A DNA stretch of 13,752 nucleotides from CAYUYM01 sp964449305 (GTDB taxonomy: Bacteria > Bacteroidota > Ignavibacteria > SZUA-365 > CAYQST01): positions 1 to 13,752 of the forward strand of contig CAYUYM010000088.1 in the NCBI GenBank assembly GCA_964449305.1, written 5' to 3'. A model generated the notes under the pieces. The model was not told the DNA's origin. It saw only the letters and a program-made list of their open reading frames with translations, and did not search any database. A program made the position numbers and the translations under genes. The number at the start of each line of letters is the position of its first letter. Within the stretch, counting starts at the first letter, position 1. Of this stretch, positions 1-6,308 are shown piece by piece.

Positions 1-776
1 GATCCGGCCTGCGTGAAGCGGAAGATGTTGTCGATGAACAGGAGGATATCCTTGCCCTCGGCGTCGCGAAAATACTCTGCCATCGTGAGTGCCGTGAGAC
101 CGACGCGGAGGCGTGCTCCCGGCGGTTCATTCATCTGACCAAACACCAGCGTCGTCTTGTCGATGACGCCTGATTCCGTCATGTCGAGCCACAGGTCGTT
201 GCCCTCACGCGTGCGTTCCCCCACACCGCCGAACACCGAGTAGCCACCATGGTGCGTCGCGATGTTGTGGATGAGCTCCATGATGACCACCGTCTTGCCC
301 ACACCGGCGCCGCCGAAGAGCCCCGTCTTGCCACCCTTGGAATACGGCTCAAGAAGGTCGATCACCTTGATGCCCGTCTCGAAGATCTCCTTGCGCGTGC
401 TCAGAGTGTCGAATGCCGGTGCATGGCGATGAATGGGATAGTAGGTGTCCGTTTCAATCGGACCAAGGCCGTCGATGGGTTTGCCCGTGACACTGATGAG
501 GCGTCCAAGCGTCTTCGGCCCCACAGGCACGGTGATCTGGTTGCCCGTGTCCGTCACCTCCATGCCCCGCGTGAGCCCGTCGGTGGAATCCATGGCGATG
601 GCGCGCACACGGTTCTCCCCGAGGTGCTGCTGCACCTCGACAATGAGCTCCAAGGGGCTGCCATTCGCGTCGACATGGTCGATGCGGAGTGCCTGAAGAA
701 TGTTGGGCAGCTCACCGCCGGTGAAGTCGACGTCCACAACAGGACCGATCACTTGAACAATTTTTCCTGTATTCAT
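1..776 (-). CDS. atpD: F-type ATP synthase subunit beta, 5' part (cut by window edge)
   Basis: Catalytic beta subunit of the F1 sector, which makes or hydrolyses ATP on the cytoplasmic side of the membrane. The reverse strand reads 258 codons beginning MNTGKIVQVIGPVVDVDF, the family's typical N-terminal beta-barrel. The Walker A loop GGAGVGKT lies at residues 155-162, the catalytic GERTRE segment at about 186-191 (E187), the NEPPGAR motif at about 216-222, and the Walker B strand LLFIDN ends with D249 and N250. The family is usually about 460-480 residues, so just over half is present and the C-terminal part lies left of base 1. The ATG at 774-776 gives the exact family N-terminus. No clear Shine-Dalgarno precedes it; the leader instead holds a short (CAT)n run. 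A sigma70-like promoter lies at 827-855. Identification is certain from sequence motifs. Confidence 0.98.
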   Translation of the reverse strand, partial: MNTGKIVQVIGPVVDVDFTGGELPNILQALRIDHVDANGSPLELIVEVQQHLGENRVRAIAMDSTDGLTRGMEVTDTGNQITVPVGPKTLGRLISVTGKPIDGLGPIETDTYYPIHRHAPAFDTLSTRKEIFETGIKVIDLLEPYSKGGKTGLFGGAGVGKTVVIMELIHNIATHHGGYSVFGGVGERTREGNDLWLDMTESGVIDKTTLVFGQMNEPPGARLRVGLTALTMAEYFRDAEGKDILLFIDNIFRFTQAG

Positions 777-826
777 ATCGCCAGATGATGATGATGAAAA
801 AAACTGCGTTCGCAGAAAGATTGAGT

Positions 827-855
827 AAAATAACGGCACTTTCCCACTTTTCCAA
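827..855 (-). promoter_or_regulatory. Putative sigma70-type promoter for atpD
   Basis: On the minus strand, TTGGAA (850-855) is followed after exactly 17 bases by TATTTT (827-832). Each box matches its sigma70 consensus at 4 of 6 positions. The boxes lie about 50-80 bases upstream of the atpD ATG in a locally AT-rich stretch, which fits a promoter. This is a visual match; no start site is known. Confidence 0.45.
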
Positions 856-944
856 TCAATGGAAGAGCGATCGTGGTCCACCGCCCACGCCCTCAACACA
901 CAAACACCGTGATTTGTCCCCATCGATTGCTGCGAGGTGAAAAT

Positions 945-957
945 TTTCCGTGGCACA
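945..957. repeat. 13-bp direct repeat, copy 1 (beside the amylase stop, upstream of atpD)
   Basis: TTTCCGTGGCACA occurs here and again at 2744-2756 in the same orientation. This copy ends three bases before the stop codon of the GH13 gene. It overlaps a perfect 10-bp palindrome, GAAAATTTTC, at 939-948. Seen from the minus strand it lies about 170 bases upstream of the atpD start. The function is unknown; it could be a shared regulator site. Confidence 0.5.
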
Positions 958-959
958 TG

Positions 960-2720
960 TCAATACGATGGCACCAGCACCATGCCGGAATTGGGGGGGA
1001 TGATGAAGGAGAGATACTCCTTCTGCGCATGGAATGGAATGCCGGTGAGGACCTCATCCACGCGCAGTCCATCCGGCAGGCCGGGGACGTGCAGCCGGCA
1101 TTCGCGCGCTTCGGTGCCGATGTTGATCACGGCGAACACCTTGTCTGCACCGGCATCGCGCGCAAAGGCGTGGATGCCGGCGGCATCGTCGAGAGCCAGC
1201 GTCTGCATGCTCCCGACGCGGAGGGCGATGTGCCCGGCCCGCAGGGAGGCAAGCTGCCGATAGTACCGATGGAGCAGGCTGTCGAACACCCCGGATGCAG
1301 GCCACCCCGCCTGCCCGGGCCATGGCATCGGGCGAAGGTTGTCCGGCTCGTCCCAGCCGGGCAGGCCGGCCTCATCGCCGTAGAACACCACGGGCGATCC
1401 GGGAAGCAGAAACTGGAGCATGGCCACGAGGCGCTGGACACGCTGGTCCTCCGCAGTGGGGCGGCCGTGATGCACAATGCCGGCGGAAGCCGTGGTGGCT
1501 CCAGTGTGGAAGGGAATCGCGGGATTCATGATCATGCCGGCAAGCCTCGGCGTCTCGGTGTTGCCGACCCAGGTGAGCCTGCCGTCGGTTGCCACACCGT
1601 CGATGTCGGCCCTGAGGTCGGACAGGGTCTTGTCGAGATAGGTGGGTGTGCCTTTGCGCCGCACCACGGTGTTCACCACTGCGCGTGCGAAGCGTGCATC
1701 CGTCCCCGCATCAAAGGGGTGCGATCCTGCAAGGGCGCCTGGGATGGGGGGATCAACGTCGTCACCCAGGACGGCGGCCGCGGGATTGATGCTCCGTACG
1801 AAACGCACCCACTCCCTCCACCAGGCCGCGGAATACCGTCCATGCTGGTGGATGAGCCAGGCGTCCACTCCATCCACGGGATTTCCGTCGGCATCGGGAT
1901 CCATCCAGCGACGGACTGCGTCGCGGAGGTGCATGTCGAGGGTGAAGGGCGGGCGGAGGCTGTCGGCGGCGAAGCGCGGCCAGGCATCCACGCCCCACAT
2001 CCCGTGGAATGATGGAACGCTGCTGTCACCCTCGCCCAGCGGAGGTGAAACGTCGAACCACGCGGTGAATGGCGAGCGCCTGCCCTGCTGCATCACCTGG
2101 CGGACGGCCCAGTGATCGCGCCCCACATAATCAAATTGCGCCTCGATCATGATCTTCATGCCCCGGGCATGCACGGCGCGGATGAGATCGATGAAGGCAC
2201 GGTCGGCGGCTGTGGTGATCCAGTGTGTCGACGGGCCGGGCATGGCGGTGTCGGCATCCACGGACTCATCAGGAACCGGGCCGAGCAATGGGTCGATGTG
2301 ATGATGCGCAACGACGTCGCCACCGTCCCGTGATCCGGCGGCAGACACGGGCGACAGGATGATGCCGGTCACGCCGAGATCCTGCATGTAGTCCAGCCTC
2401 TCCATGATGCCCGCCAGATCGCCGCCGAAGCGCACCGCAGAGGCCGGCCCGCCCGCAGTGGCGTCCGACGTGTCGGCTGTCCATGCCACGGTGACGCCCG
2501 CGATCCGACCCGCGTCAAGCGCAGCCTGCCGGGCGGCGCTTCTGTGAAAACGGTCCGGGACGATGTGGTACCACACCATTCCGCGCAGCCACTCAGGAGC
2601 AGCCTCCTGCGCAGGCGCGGGCGGGGCGCACCAGAGAAGGGCGGCGATGCAGGCGGTGATCGTGGATAGGTGCTGGTGTGCTGTGCCCATGCGGCGAGTG
2701 TGGATCAATCTGAAGGACAT
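960..2720 (-). CDS. Exported GH13 (cyclomaltodextrinase/neopullulanase-like) protein with degenerate catalytic site
   Basis: Clear member of the GH13 alpha-amylase family. Numbering is from the ATG at 2720 (586 aa). Residues 1-38 form a likely signal peptide ending APPAPAQ. Family landmarks include FGGDLAGI, the VGRDHWA..SPFTAWFDV stretch after motif I, PGSPVVFYGDEAG and PDNLRPMPW, followed by a C-terminal beta domain. The catalytic motifs are altered throughout. Motif I reads EAQFDY (usual DxVFNH). Motif II reads WLIH (usual WRLD), with His291 in place of the nucleophile Asp. Motif III reads GDD (usual GE), with Asp320 for the acid/base Glu. Motif IV reads NTETPR (usual NHDTPR), with Glu389 for the stabilising Asp. 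The frame is intact, so this looks like a maintained pseudoenzyme or altered enzyme rather than a decaying gene. The start is uncertain: ATG 2690 is also possible and TTG 2762 is less likely; none has a good ribosome site, and 2720 was chosen for its positively charged n-region. Confidence 0.9.
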   Translation of the reverse strand: MSFRLIHTRRMGTAHQHLSTITACIAALLWCAPPAPAQEAAPEWLRGMVWYHIVPDRFHRSAARQAALDAGRIAGVTVAWTADTSDATAGGPASAVRFGGDLAGIMERLDYMQDLGVTGIILSPVSAAGSRDGGDVVAHHHIDPLLGPVPDESVDADTAMPGPSTHWITTAADRAFIDLIRAVHARGMKIMIEAQFDYVGRDHWAVRQVMQQGRRSPFTAWFDVSPPLGEGDSSVPSFHGMWGVDAWPRFAADSLRPPFTLDMHLRDAVRRWMDPDADGNPVDGVDAWLIHQHGRYSAAWWREWVRFVRSINPAAAVLGDDVDPPIPGALAGSHPFDAGTDARFARAVVNTVVRRKGTPTYLDKTLSDLRADIDGVATDGRLTWVGNTETPRLAGMIMNPAIPFHTGATTASAGIVHHGRPTAEDQRVQRLVAMLQFLLPGSPVVFYGDEAGLPGWDEPDNLRPMPWPGQAGWPASGVFDSLLHRYYRQLASLRAGHIALRVGSMQTLALDDAAGIHAFARDAGADKVFAVINIGTEARECRLHVPGLPDGLRVDEVLTGIPFHAQKEYLSFIIPPNSGMVLVPSY

Positions 2721-2743
2721 GATGCAGGCATGAAAAATCCACA

Positions 2744-2756
2744 TTTCCGTGGCACA
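2744..2756. repeat. 13-bp direct repeat, copy 2 (upstream of the GH13 gene)
   Basis: Second perfect copy of TTTCCGTGGCACA. On the minus strand it lies 24 bases upstream of the ATG at 2720 (54 from the ATG at 2690). A TGAAAA hexamer lies just to its left (2731-2736), as also occurs to the left of copy 1 (938-943). It sits in the divergent region between the GH13 gene and the redox operon, so it could serve either. Confidence 0.5.
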
Positions 2757-2799
2757 ATGCAAACCTCACCCACGCGAATAATTTGCATGGCGAAGGAAA
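2744..2799. repeat. Interrupted inverted repeat in the divergent intergenic region
   Basis: TTTCC (2744-2748) and ATGCAAA (2757-2763) on the left are mirrored by TTTGCAT (2782-2788) and GGAAA (2795-2799) on the right. The two pairs share nearly the same centre, near 2772. It could be an operator or a cruciform/hairpin controlling the divergent genes. The rest of the 215-base intergenic stretch (2721-2935) shows no convincing -35/-10 pair and no open reading frame that looks real. Confidence 0.35.
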
Positions 2800-2935
2800 A
2801 TGTCGTGACAACTTTCACGGATGGAAAATTGGTGCTAACTTCCGTTTGTGGAGGGGAATTATCCCATTCCGCCCATCACGACATCACAGCACCTCAAACA
2901 GTACCTCCCTACAACCATTCAAAGGATGACCCAGC

Positions 2936-3850
2936 ATGGCTACACAGGATCGCAGACAGTTCATGAAGTCTGCCCTTGCGCTTGGAGCCGGTGTTGCAGG
3001 TGCATCCACTCTCGCCCCCGCGAAAGCCGGTGCCGGGCCGCTCAATGTGCTCGACCCTGATCGCATGGGGGTGATCGTGGATACCACCGTATGTATTGGT
3101 TGCAGACGGTGTGAGTGGGCCTGCAAAGGCGCCCACGAGCTCCCTGCCGACGATATCAGCACCTATGACAACAGGGATGTGTTCTCCCATCCCCGCCGCC
3201 CCGACACAACGGCGTTGACCGTGGTCAACGAATATCCCGGCCGCAAGGACGGGATTGAACACGTCGACGTCAAGGTCCAGTGCATGCACTGCGATCACCC
3301 TGCATGTGTTTCCGCCTGCATTGTGGGCGCGTTTTCCAAACAACCGGACGGTTCGGTCATCTGGGACGGTGACAAGTGCATCGGCTGCCGCTATTGCATG
3401 GTGGCATGCCCGTTCCAGGTTCCCACGTTCGAGTTCACGAAAGCCATCCAGCCGAAGATCATGAAGTGTGACTTCTGCCACCCGCGCACACAGCAGGACC
3501 TCCTACCCGCCTGCGTGGAGATCTGCCCCATGGAGGCACTCACCTATGGACGTCGCGACGAGCTGGTTCGCGTGGCCCACAGCCGCATCGACACGGCTCC
3601 CGATCGCTACCACCCGCACGTGTTTGGCGAGCAGGAGGTGGGGGGCACAGGATGGCTCTACCTCGGGTCGGGCGATCTGGCAGCCTTCGCCTTCCCGAAG
3701 CTCGGGACCAAGCCCGCCCCCGGCGTCAGCGAATCAATCCAACACGGCATCTTTGCCTACTTCGTTCCTCCCATCGCCCTCTATGCCCTGCTCGGGCTGG
3801 TGATGTGGATCTCGAAGAACCGTGAGAAGAAACACGAGGAGGAGATGTGA
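2936..3850 (+). CDS. Tat-exported four-[4Fe-4S] ferredoxin subunit (HybA/HmcB-like)
   Basis: Electron-transfer subunit of 304 aa, predicted to sit on the periplasmic face next to the NrfD-like membrane partner encoded immediately downstream. Residues 6-11 read RRQFMK, a twin-arginine signal, followed by a hydrophobic Ala/Gly-rich stretch. Sixteen cysteines form four cluster sets: C53/56/59/63, C116/119/124/128, C148/151/154/158 and C178/181/193/197. This is the pattern of the HybA/HmcB/DmsB ferredoxin family. A C-terminal hydrophobic helix (about 272-292) followed by a charged KNREKKHEEEM tail would anchor it, as in HybA and HmcB. The ATG at 2936 is preceded by AAAGGATG at a suitable distance. 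The stop is one base before the next ATG, so the genes are co-transcribed. No hydrogenase or molybdopterin subunit lies beside it, which favours an Hmc-like role over a HybA role. Confidence 0.93.
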   Translation: MATQDRRQFMKSALALGAGVAGASTLAPAKAGAGPLNVLDPDRMGVIVDTTVCIGCRRCEWACKGAHELPADDISTYDNRDVFSHPRRPDTTALTVVNEYPGRKDGIEHVDVKVQCMHCDHPACVSACIVGAFSKQPDGSVIWDGDKCIGCRYCMVACPFQVPTFEFTKAIQPKIMKCDFCHPRTQQDLLPACVEICPMEALTYGRRDELVRVAHSRIDTAPDRYHPHVFGEQEVGGTGWLYLGSGDLAAFAFPKLGTKPAPGVSESIQHGIFAYFVPPIALYALLGLVMWISKNREKKHEEEM

Positions 3851-3851
3851 C

Positions 3852-5096
3852 ATGGAAGAGCATGCAATTCCCACCCCGATCAGATTCCGTTTCTTCACTC
3901 CCGGCGTCATCATCCTCTGCCTCATCGTGGCCAACGGCATGGTCTTTCTGCTCGGCCGCTTTCTCTTCGGCATCGGCGCTGTGACAAACCTCGACAACTT
4001 CTATCCCTGGGGCCTCTGGATCGGCGTGGATGTCGCCGCAGGCGTTGCGCTCGCCGCCGGGGGTTTCACCACCGCCGCTCTCGGGCACATCATGCACCGC
4101 GAGGAGTATCACGTCGTCATCCGACCGGCCCTGCTGACGGCCATGTTGGGGTACACCTTCGTCGCTCTCGGCGTGTTCACCGACATCGGACGCTGGTACT
4201 TCATCTGGCATGCCCTCATCTACTGGAATGGCAACTCTGCGCTCTTCGAGGTCGGCACCTGCGTCATGATCTATCTGACCGTGCTGTACATCGAGTTCCT
4301 CCCCATCCTCACAGAACGCTTCATGGGGCGTGTCAAGCTGCCCGGTCCCCTCTCCGTGTTCAACCTGCCGCTCAACTCCCTGCTCCACATGCTGGATCGC
4401 GGCCTCAACAGGACGATGTTCATCTTCATCATCGCCGGCGTCGTACTTTCCTGCCTCCATCAGTCCTCCCTCGGAACGCTGATGGTCATCGCCGGGGAGA
4501 AGATGCATCCGTTGTGGCAGACGCCCGTGCTGCCGCTGTTGTTCCTGCTATCGGCCATCTCGGTGGGGCTTCCGATGGTGATCTTCGAATCACTCATCTG
4601 CTCCAGGTCCTTCAAACTCAAACCCGAGATGCATGTGCTCTCGAAACTCGGATCCCTGGTCGCCCCGATGCTTGGCGTCTACCTTGCCGCGAAGATCGGG
4701 GACATGGTGATCCGCGAAACCTTCGTCCACCTTGCCGTGATCAATGCGGCCTCGGTGATGTTCGTCATCGAGCTCGTGGTCGGGGTCGTCATCCCTCTGC
4801 GGATGTTCCTCTCGAAGAAGGTGCTGAAGTCGCCACTCCTGCTGTGGATCGCATCGGCACTGGTGATCCTTGGTGTGCTGCTCAACCGGATCAACAACTT
4901 CACGGTGGCCTACACGCCGCCCTACGCGGGTTACTCGTACTTCCCCTCCTACGGAGAGATCTCAGTGACCGTCGGGCTCATCGCGCTCGAGGTTCTCATG
5001 TACCGCATCTTCGTGATGATCTTCCCCGTGGTGTCGATTCCCGGCCGGGAACCGGCGCGGCGGGCGAAATACACGATCGGAGGGATTGCATCATGA
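3852..5096 (+). CDS. NrfD/HybB-family polytopic membrane subunit
   Basis: Integral membrane protein of 414 aa with about ten hydrophobic segments (roughly 16-40, 56-80, 93-113, 130-155, 187-205, 225-248, 268-288, 295-316, 329-346, 370-393). HybB-type signatures include LHQSSLG (202-208), PWGLWIGVDV near residue 55 and the NNFTVAY stretch at about 348-354. Family members (NrfD, PsrC, HybB, HmcC) bind quinone near the membrane surface and exchange electrons with a ferredoxin subunit. The start is set at ATG 3852: GAGGAGGAG precedes it, and the upstream ferredoxin gene stops one base before. An in-frame ATG at 3822 lies inside that gene and is less likely. The stop overlaps the next gene's start as ATGA (5093-5096), suggesting translational coupling. 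Confidence 0.92.
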   Translation: MEEHAIPTPIRFRFFTPGVIILCLIVANGMVFLLGRFLFGIGAVTNLDNFYPWGLWIGVDVAAGVALAAGGFTTAALGHIMHREEYHVVIRPALLTAMLGYTFVALGVFTDIGRWYFIWHALIYWNGNSALFEVGTCVMIYLTVLYIEFLPILTERFMGRVKLPGPLSVFNLPLNSLLHMLDRGLNRTMFIFIIAGVVLSCLHQSSLGTLMVIAGEKMHPLWQTPVLPLLFLLSAISVGLPMVIFESLICSRSFKLKPEMHVLSKLGSLVAPMLGVYLAAKIGDMVIRETFVHLAVINAASVMFVIELVVGVVIPLRMFLSKKVLKSPLLLWIASALVILGVLLNRINNFTVAYTPPYAGYSYFPSYGEISVTVGLIALEVLMYRIFVMIFPVVSIPGREPARRAKYTIGGIAS

Positions 5097-6235
5097 AGCG
5101 CATCCTCATCCCCATCGTCACGCTTCTCGTGATGGTCATGGGCATCGCCACGGCACAGAAGTCCCCGAAGATGCCTGCACTGACGCTCCCGGCGGAGTGC
5201 AAGAAATGCCACACCTGCGACCAGCCCACGAAGGCGAATCCCTGCCTCGAGCTCTGCCCGCGGCAGAGCATGGCCACCTACCACCAGAAATCCGGCCCCG
5301 GGCCCGACGCCATCACCATGGCGAACCTGTCACCCAACAAGCGCGTCTACCCTCCGGTGATGTTCTCGCACAAGGCCCATGCAGAGATGTCGGATCTCTC
5401 GGGCGGGTGCAAAACCTGCCACCACTACAACCTCGGCAGCGTCATTGTGCCGTGCCGCTCCTGCCACGACGAGAACCGGAAACGCGCCGACGTCTCCAAG
5501 CCGGATCTGAAGGGCGCCTATCACCGCCAGTGCATGGACTGCCACAAGTCCTGGAGTGGCAACACGAAGTGCGAACAATGCCATGGCAGGCAGAAGACCG
5601 CGTCGGAGATCGCCGCAATCAAGACCCAGCACCCGACGGTCGAAGAACCGACCAAGGTGATCAAGACCACGTCCTACAACGCAGGACGGACCGTCACCTT
5701 CTATCACAACCAGCACACCGGGATGTTCGGACTGGAATGCCAGACCTGCCATTCGAACGAGGGCTGCGTCCGCTGCCACGACAAGACGGGCAGGGCCGCC
5801 GCAACGACGCGCACGCTGGAACAGAAGCACAGCGCCTGCTCCAAGTGCCACAACACGAAGAGCCAGTGCGGCTTCTGCCACACCGAAGCTCCGCAGGCAC
5901 CCTTCGACCATGCCCGCCGGACCGGCTTTGCCATGAATCGCTTCCATGCGCGCCTGGCATGCACATCCTGCCACAAGGTGCCGGGCCGCTTCACCGGCCT
6001 CACGCGCGACTGCGCGGGCTGCCACAAGAGCTGGGCCGCCGGCGGCTTCAATCACTCCCACGCCGGTCTCACACTCGACGAGATCCATGCGTCCTTCGAA
6101 TGTGTGGACTGCCACAGCTCGAAGGACTATGCGGAGAAATCCTGCAGGAAGTGCCACGACGACAAGTCCTGGCCCAAGGACAAGCCGGGAACGCCCGTGA
6201 ACGGCGGGCCCGCGAAACCATCGCGCAGGAAATGA
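5093..6235 (+). CDS. Periplasmic multiheme cytochrome c (13 CxxCH motifs), HmcA-like partner
   Basis: Exported cytochrome of 380 aa with a signal peptide (residues 1-21, cut likely at ATA|Q). It has 13 CxxCH sites, with first cysteines at 36, 106, 121, 147, 160, 216, 225, 249, 259, 290, 307, 337 and 351, and many extra His residues that could be distal ligands. Heme spacing resembles class III (c3/c7-type) cytochromes strung together. It most likely accepts or delivers electrons for the ferredoxin/NrfD pair encoded just upstream, as HmcA does in Hmc complexes. Start ATG 5093 has GGAGGG upstream and overlaps the previous stop. An odd N-terminal cysteine group, CKKCHTC followed by PCLELCPR (36-57), adds three cysteines beyond the first heme site. 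The C-terminus is a short Pro/Lys/Arg tail. The true heme number needs spectroscopy or mass data. Confidence 0.93.
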   Translation: MKRILIPIVTLLVMVMGIATAQKSPKMPALTLPAECKKCHTCDQPTKANPCLELCPRQSMATYHQKSGPGPDAITMANLSPNKRVYPPVMFSHKAHAEMSDLSGGCKTCHHYNLGSVIVPCRSCHDENRKRADVSKPDLKGAYHRQCMDCHKSWSGNTKCEQCHGRQKTASEIAAIKTQHPTVEEPTKVIKTTSYNAGRTVTFYHNQHTGMFGLECQTCHSNEGCVRCHDKTGRAAATTRTLEQKHSACSKCHNTKSQCGFCHTEAPQAPFDHARRTGFAMNRFHARLACTSCHKVPGRFTGLTRDCAGCHKSWAAGGFNHSHAGLTLDEIHASFECVDCHSSKDYAEKSCRKCHDDKSWPKDKPGTPVNGGPAKPSRRK

Positions 6236-6263
6236 CACACTCCGGGAGACACGGTACCTCCAA

Positions 6264-6288
6264 GGCCCGGCGCGCCCTGCGCCGGGCC
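6264..6288. terminator. Strong GC hairpin between cytochrome and kinase genes
   Basis: GGCCCGGCGC (6264-6273) and GCGCCGGGCC (6279-6288) form a perfect 10-bp stem with a 5-base loop. No T-run follows, so it is more likely a partial terminator, an mRNA 3'-end stabiliser or a processing site. It may allow different expression of the redox subunits and the signalling genes. Confidence 0.5.
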
Positions 6289-6300
6289 GTCGGACCGACG
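6288..6300. repeat. 13-base palindrome before the kinase start
   Basis: CGTCGGACCGACG is a perfect inverted repeat around one central base. It abuts the larger hairpin and ends where the GAGG ribosome site (6300-6303) of the kinase gene begins. It could affect translation of the kinase or be a protein site; by chance such short palindromes are not rare in GC-rich DNA. Confidence 0.3.
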
Positions 6301-6308
6301 AGGCCTGC

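Noticed and set aside
873..2012. Long plus-strand open frame of 379 codons opposite the GH13 gene
   Set aside because: The minus-strand protein has unmistakable GH13 landmarks and a signal peptide. The plus frame is low-complexity, rich in Gly, His and Arg, as expected for the shadow of a GC-rich gene.
960..2720. Calling the GH13 gene a pseudogene
   Set aside because: The frame is unbroken over 586 codons and structural motifs are intact. The replaced residues are mostly acid-for-acid changes, which argues for a maintained protein with altered activity.
2751..2766. Possible sigma54 promoter (TGGCAC) ahead of the redox operon
   Set aside because: TGGCAC matches the -24 box, but the bases at the -12 position are AC rather than GC and there is no TTGC. 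The same holds at the first copy of the repeat.
2936..5096. Hydrogenase-2 (HybA-HybB) or polysulfide/DMSO reductase operon
   Set aside because: No hydrogenase large/small subunit or molybdopterin enzyme gene lies next to the ferredoxin and NrfD genes; the partner is a multiheme cytochrome, as in Hmc-type complexes.
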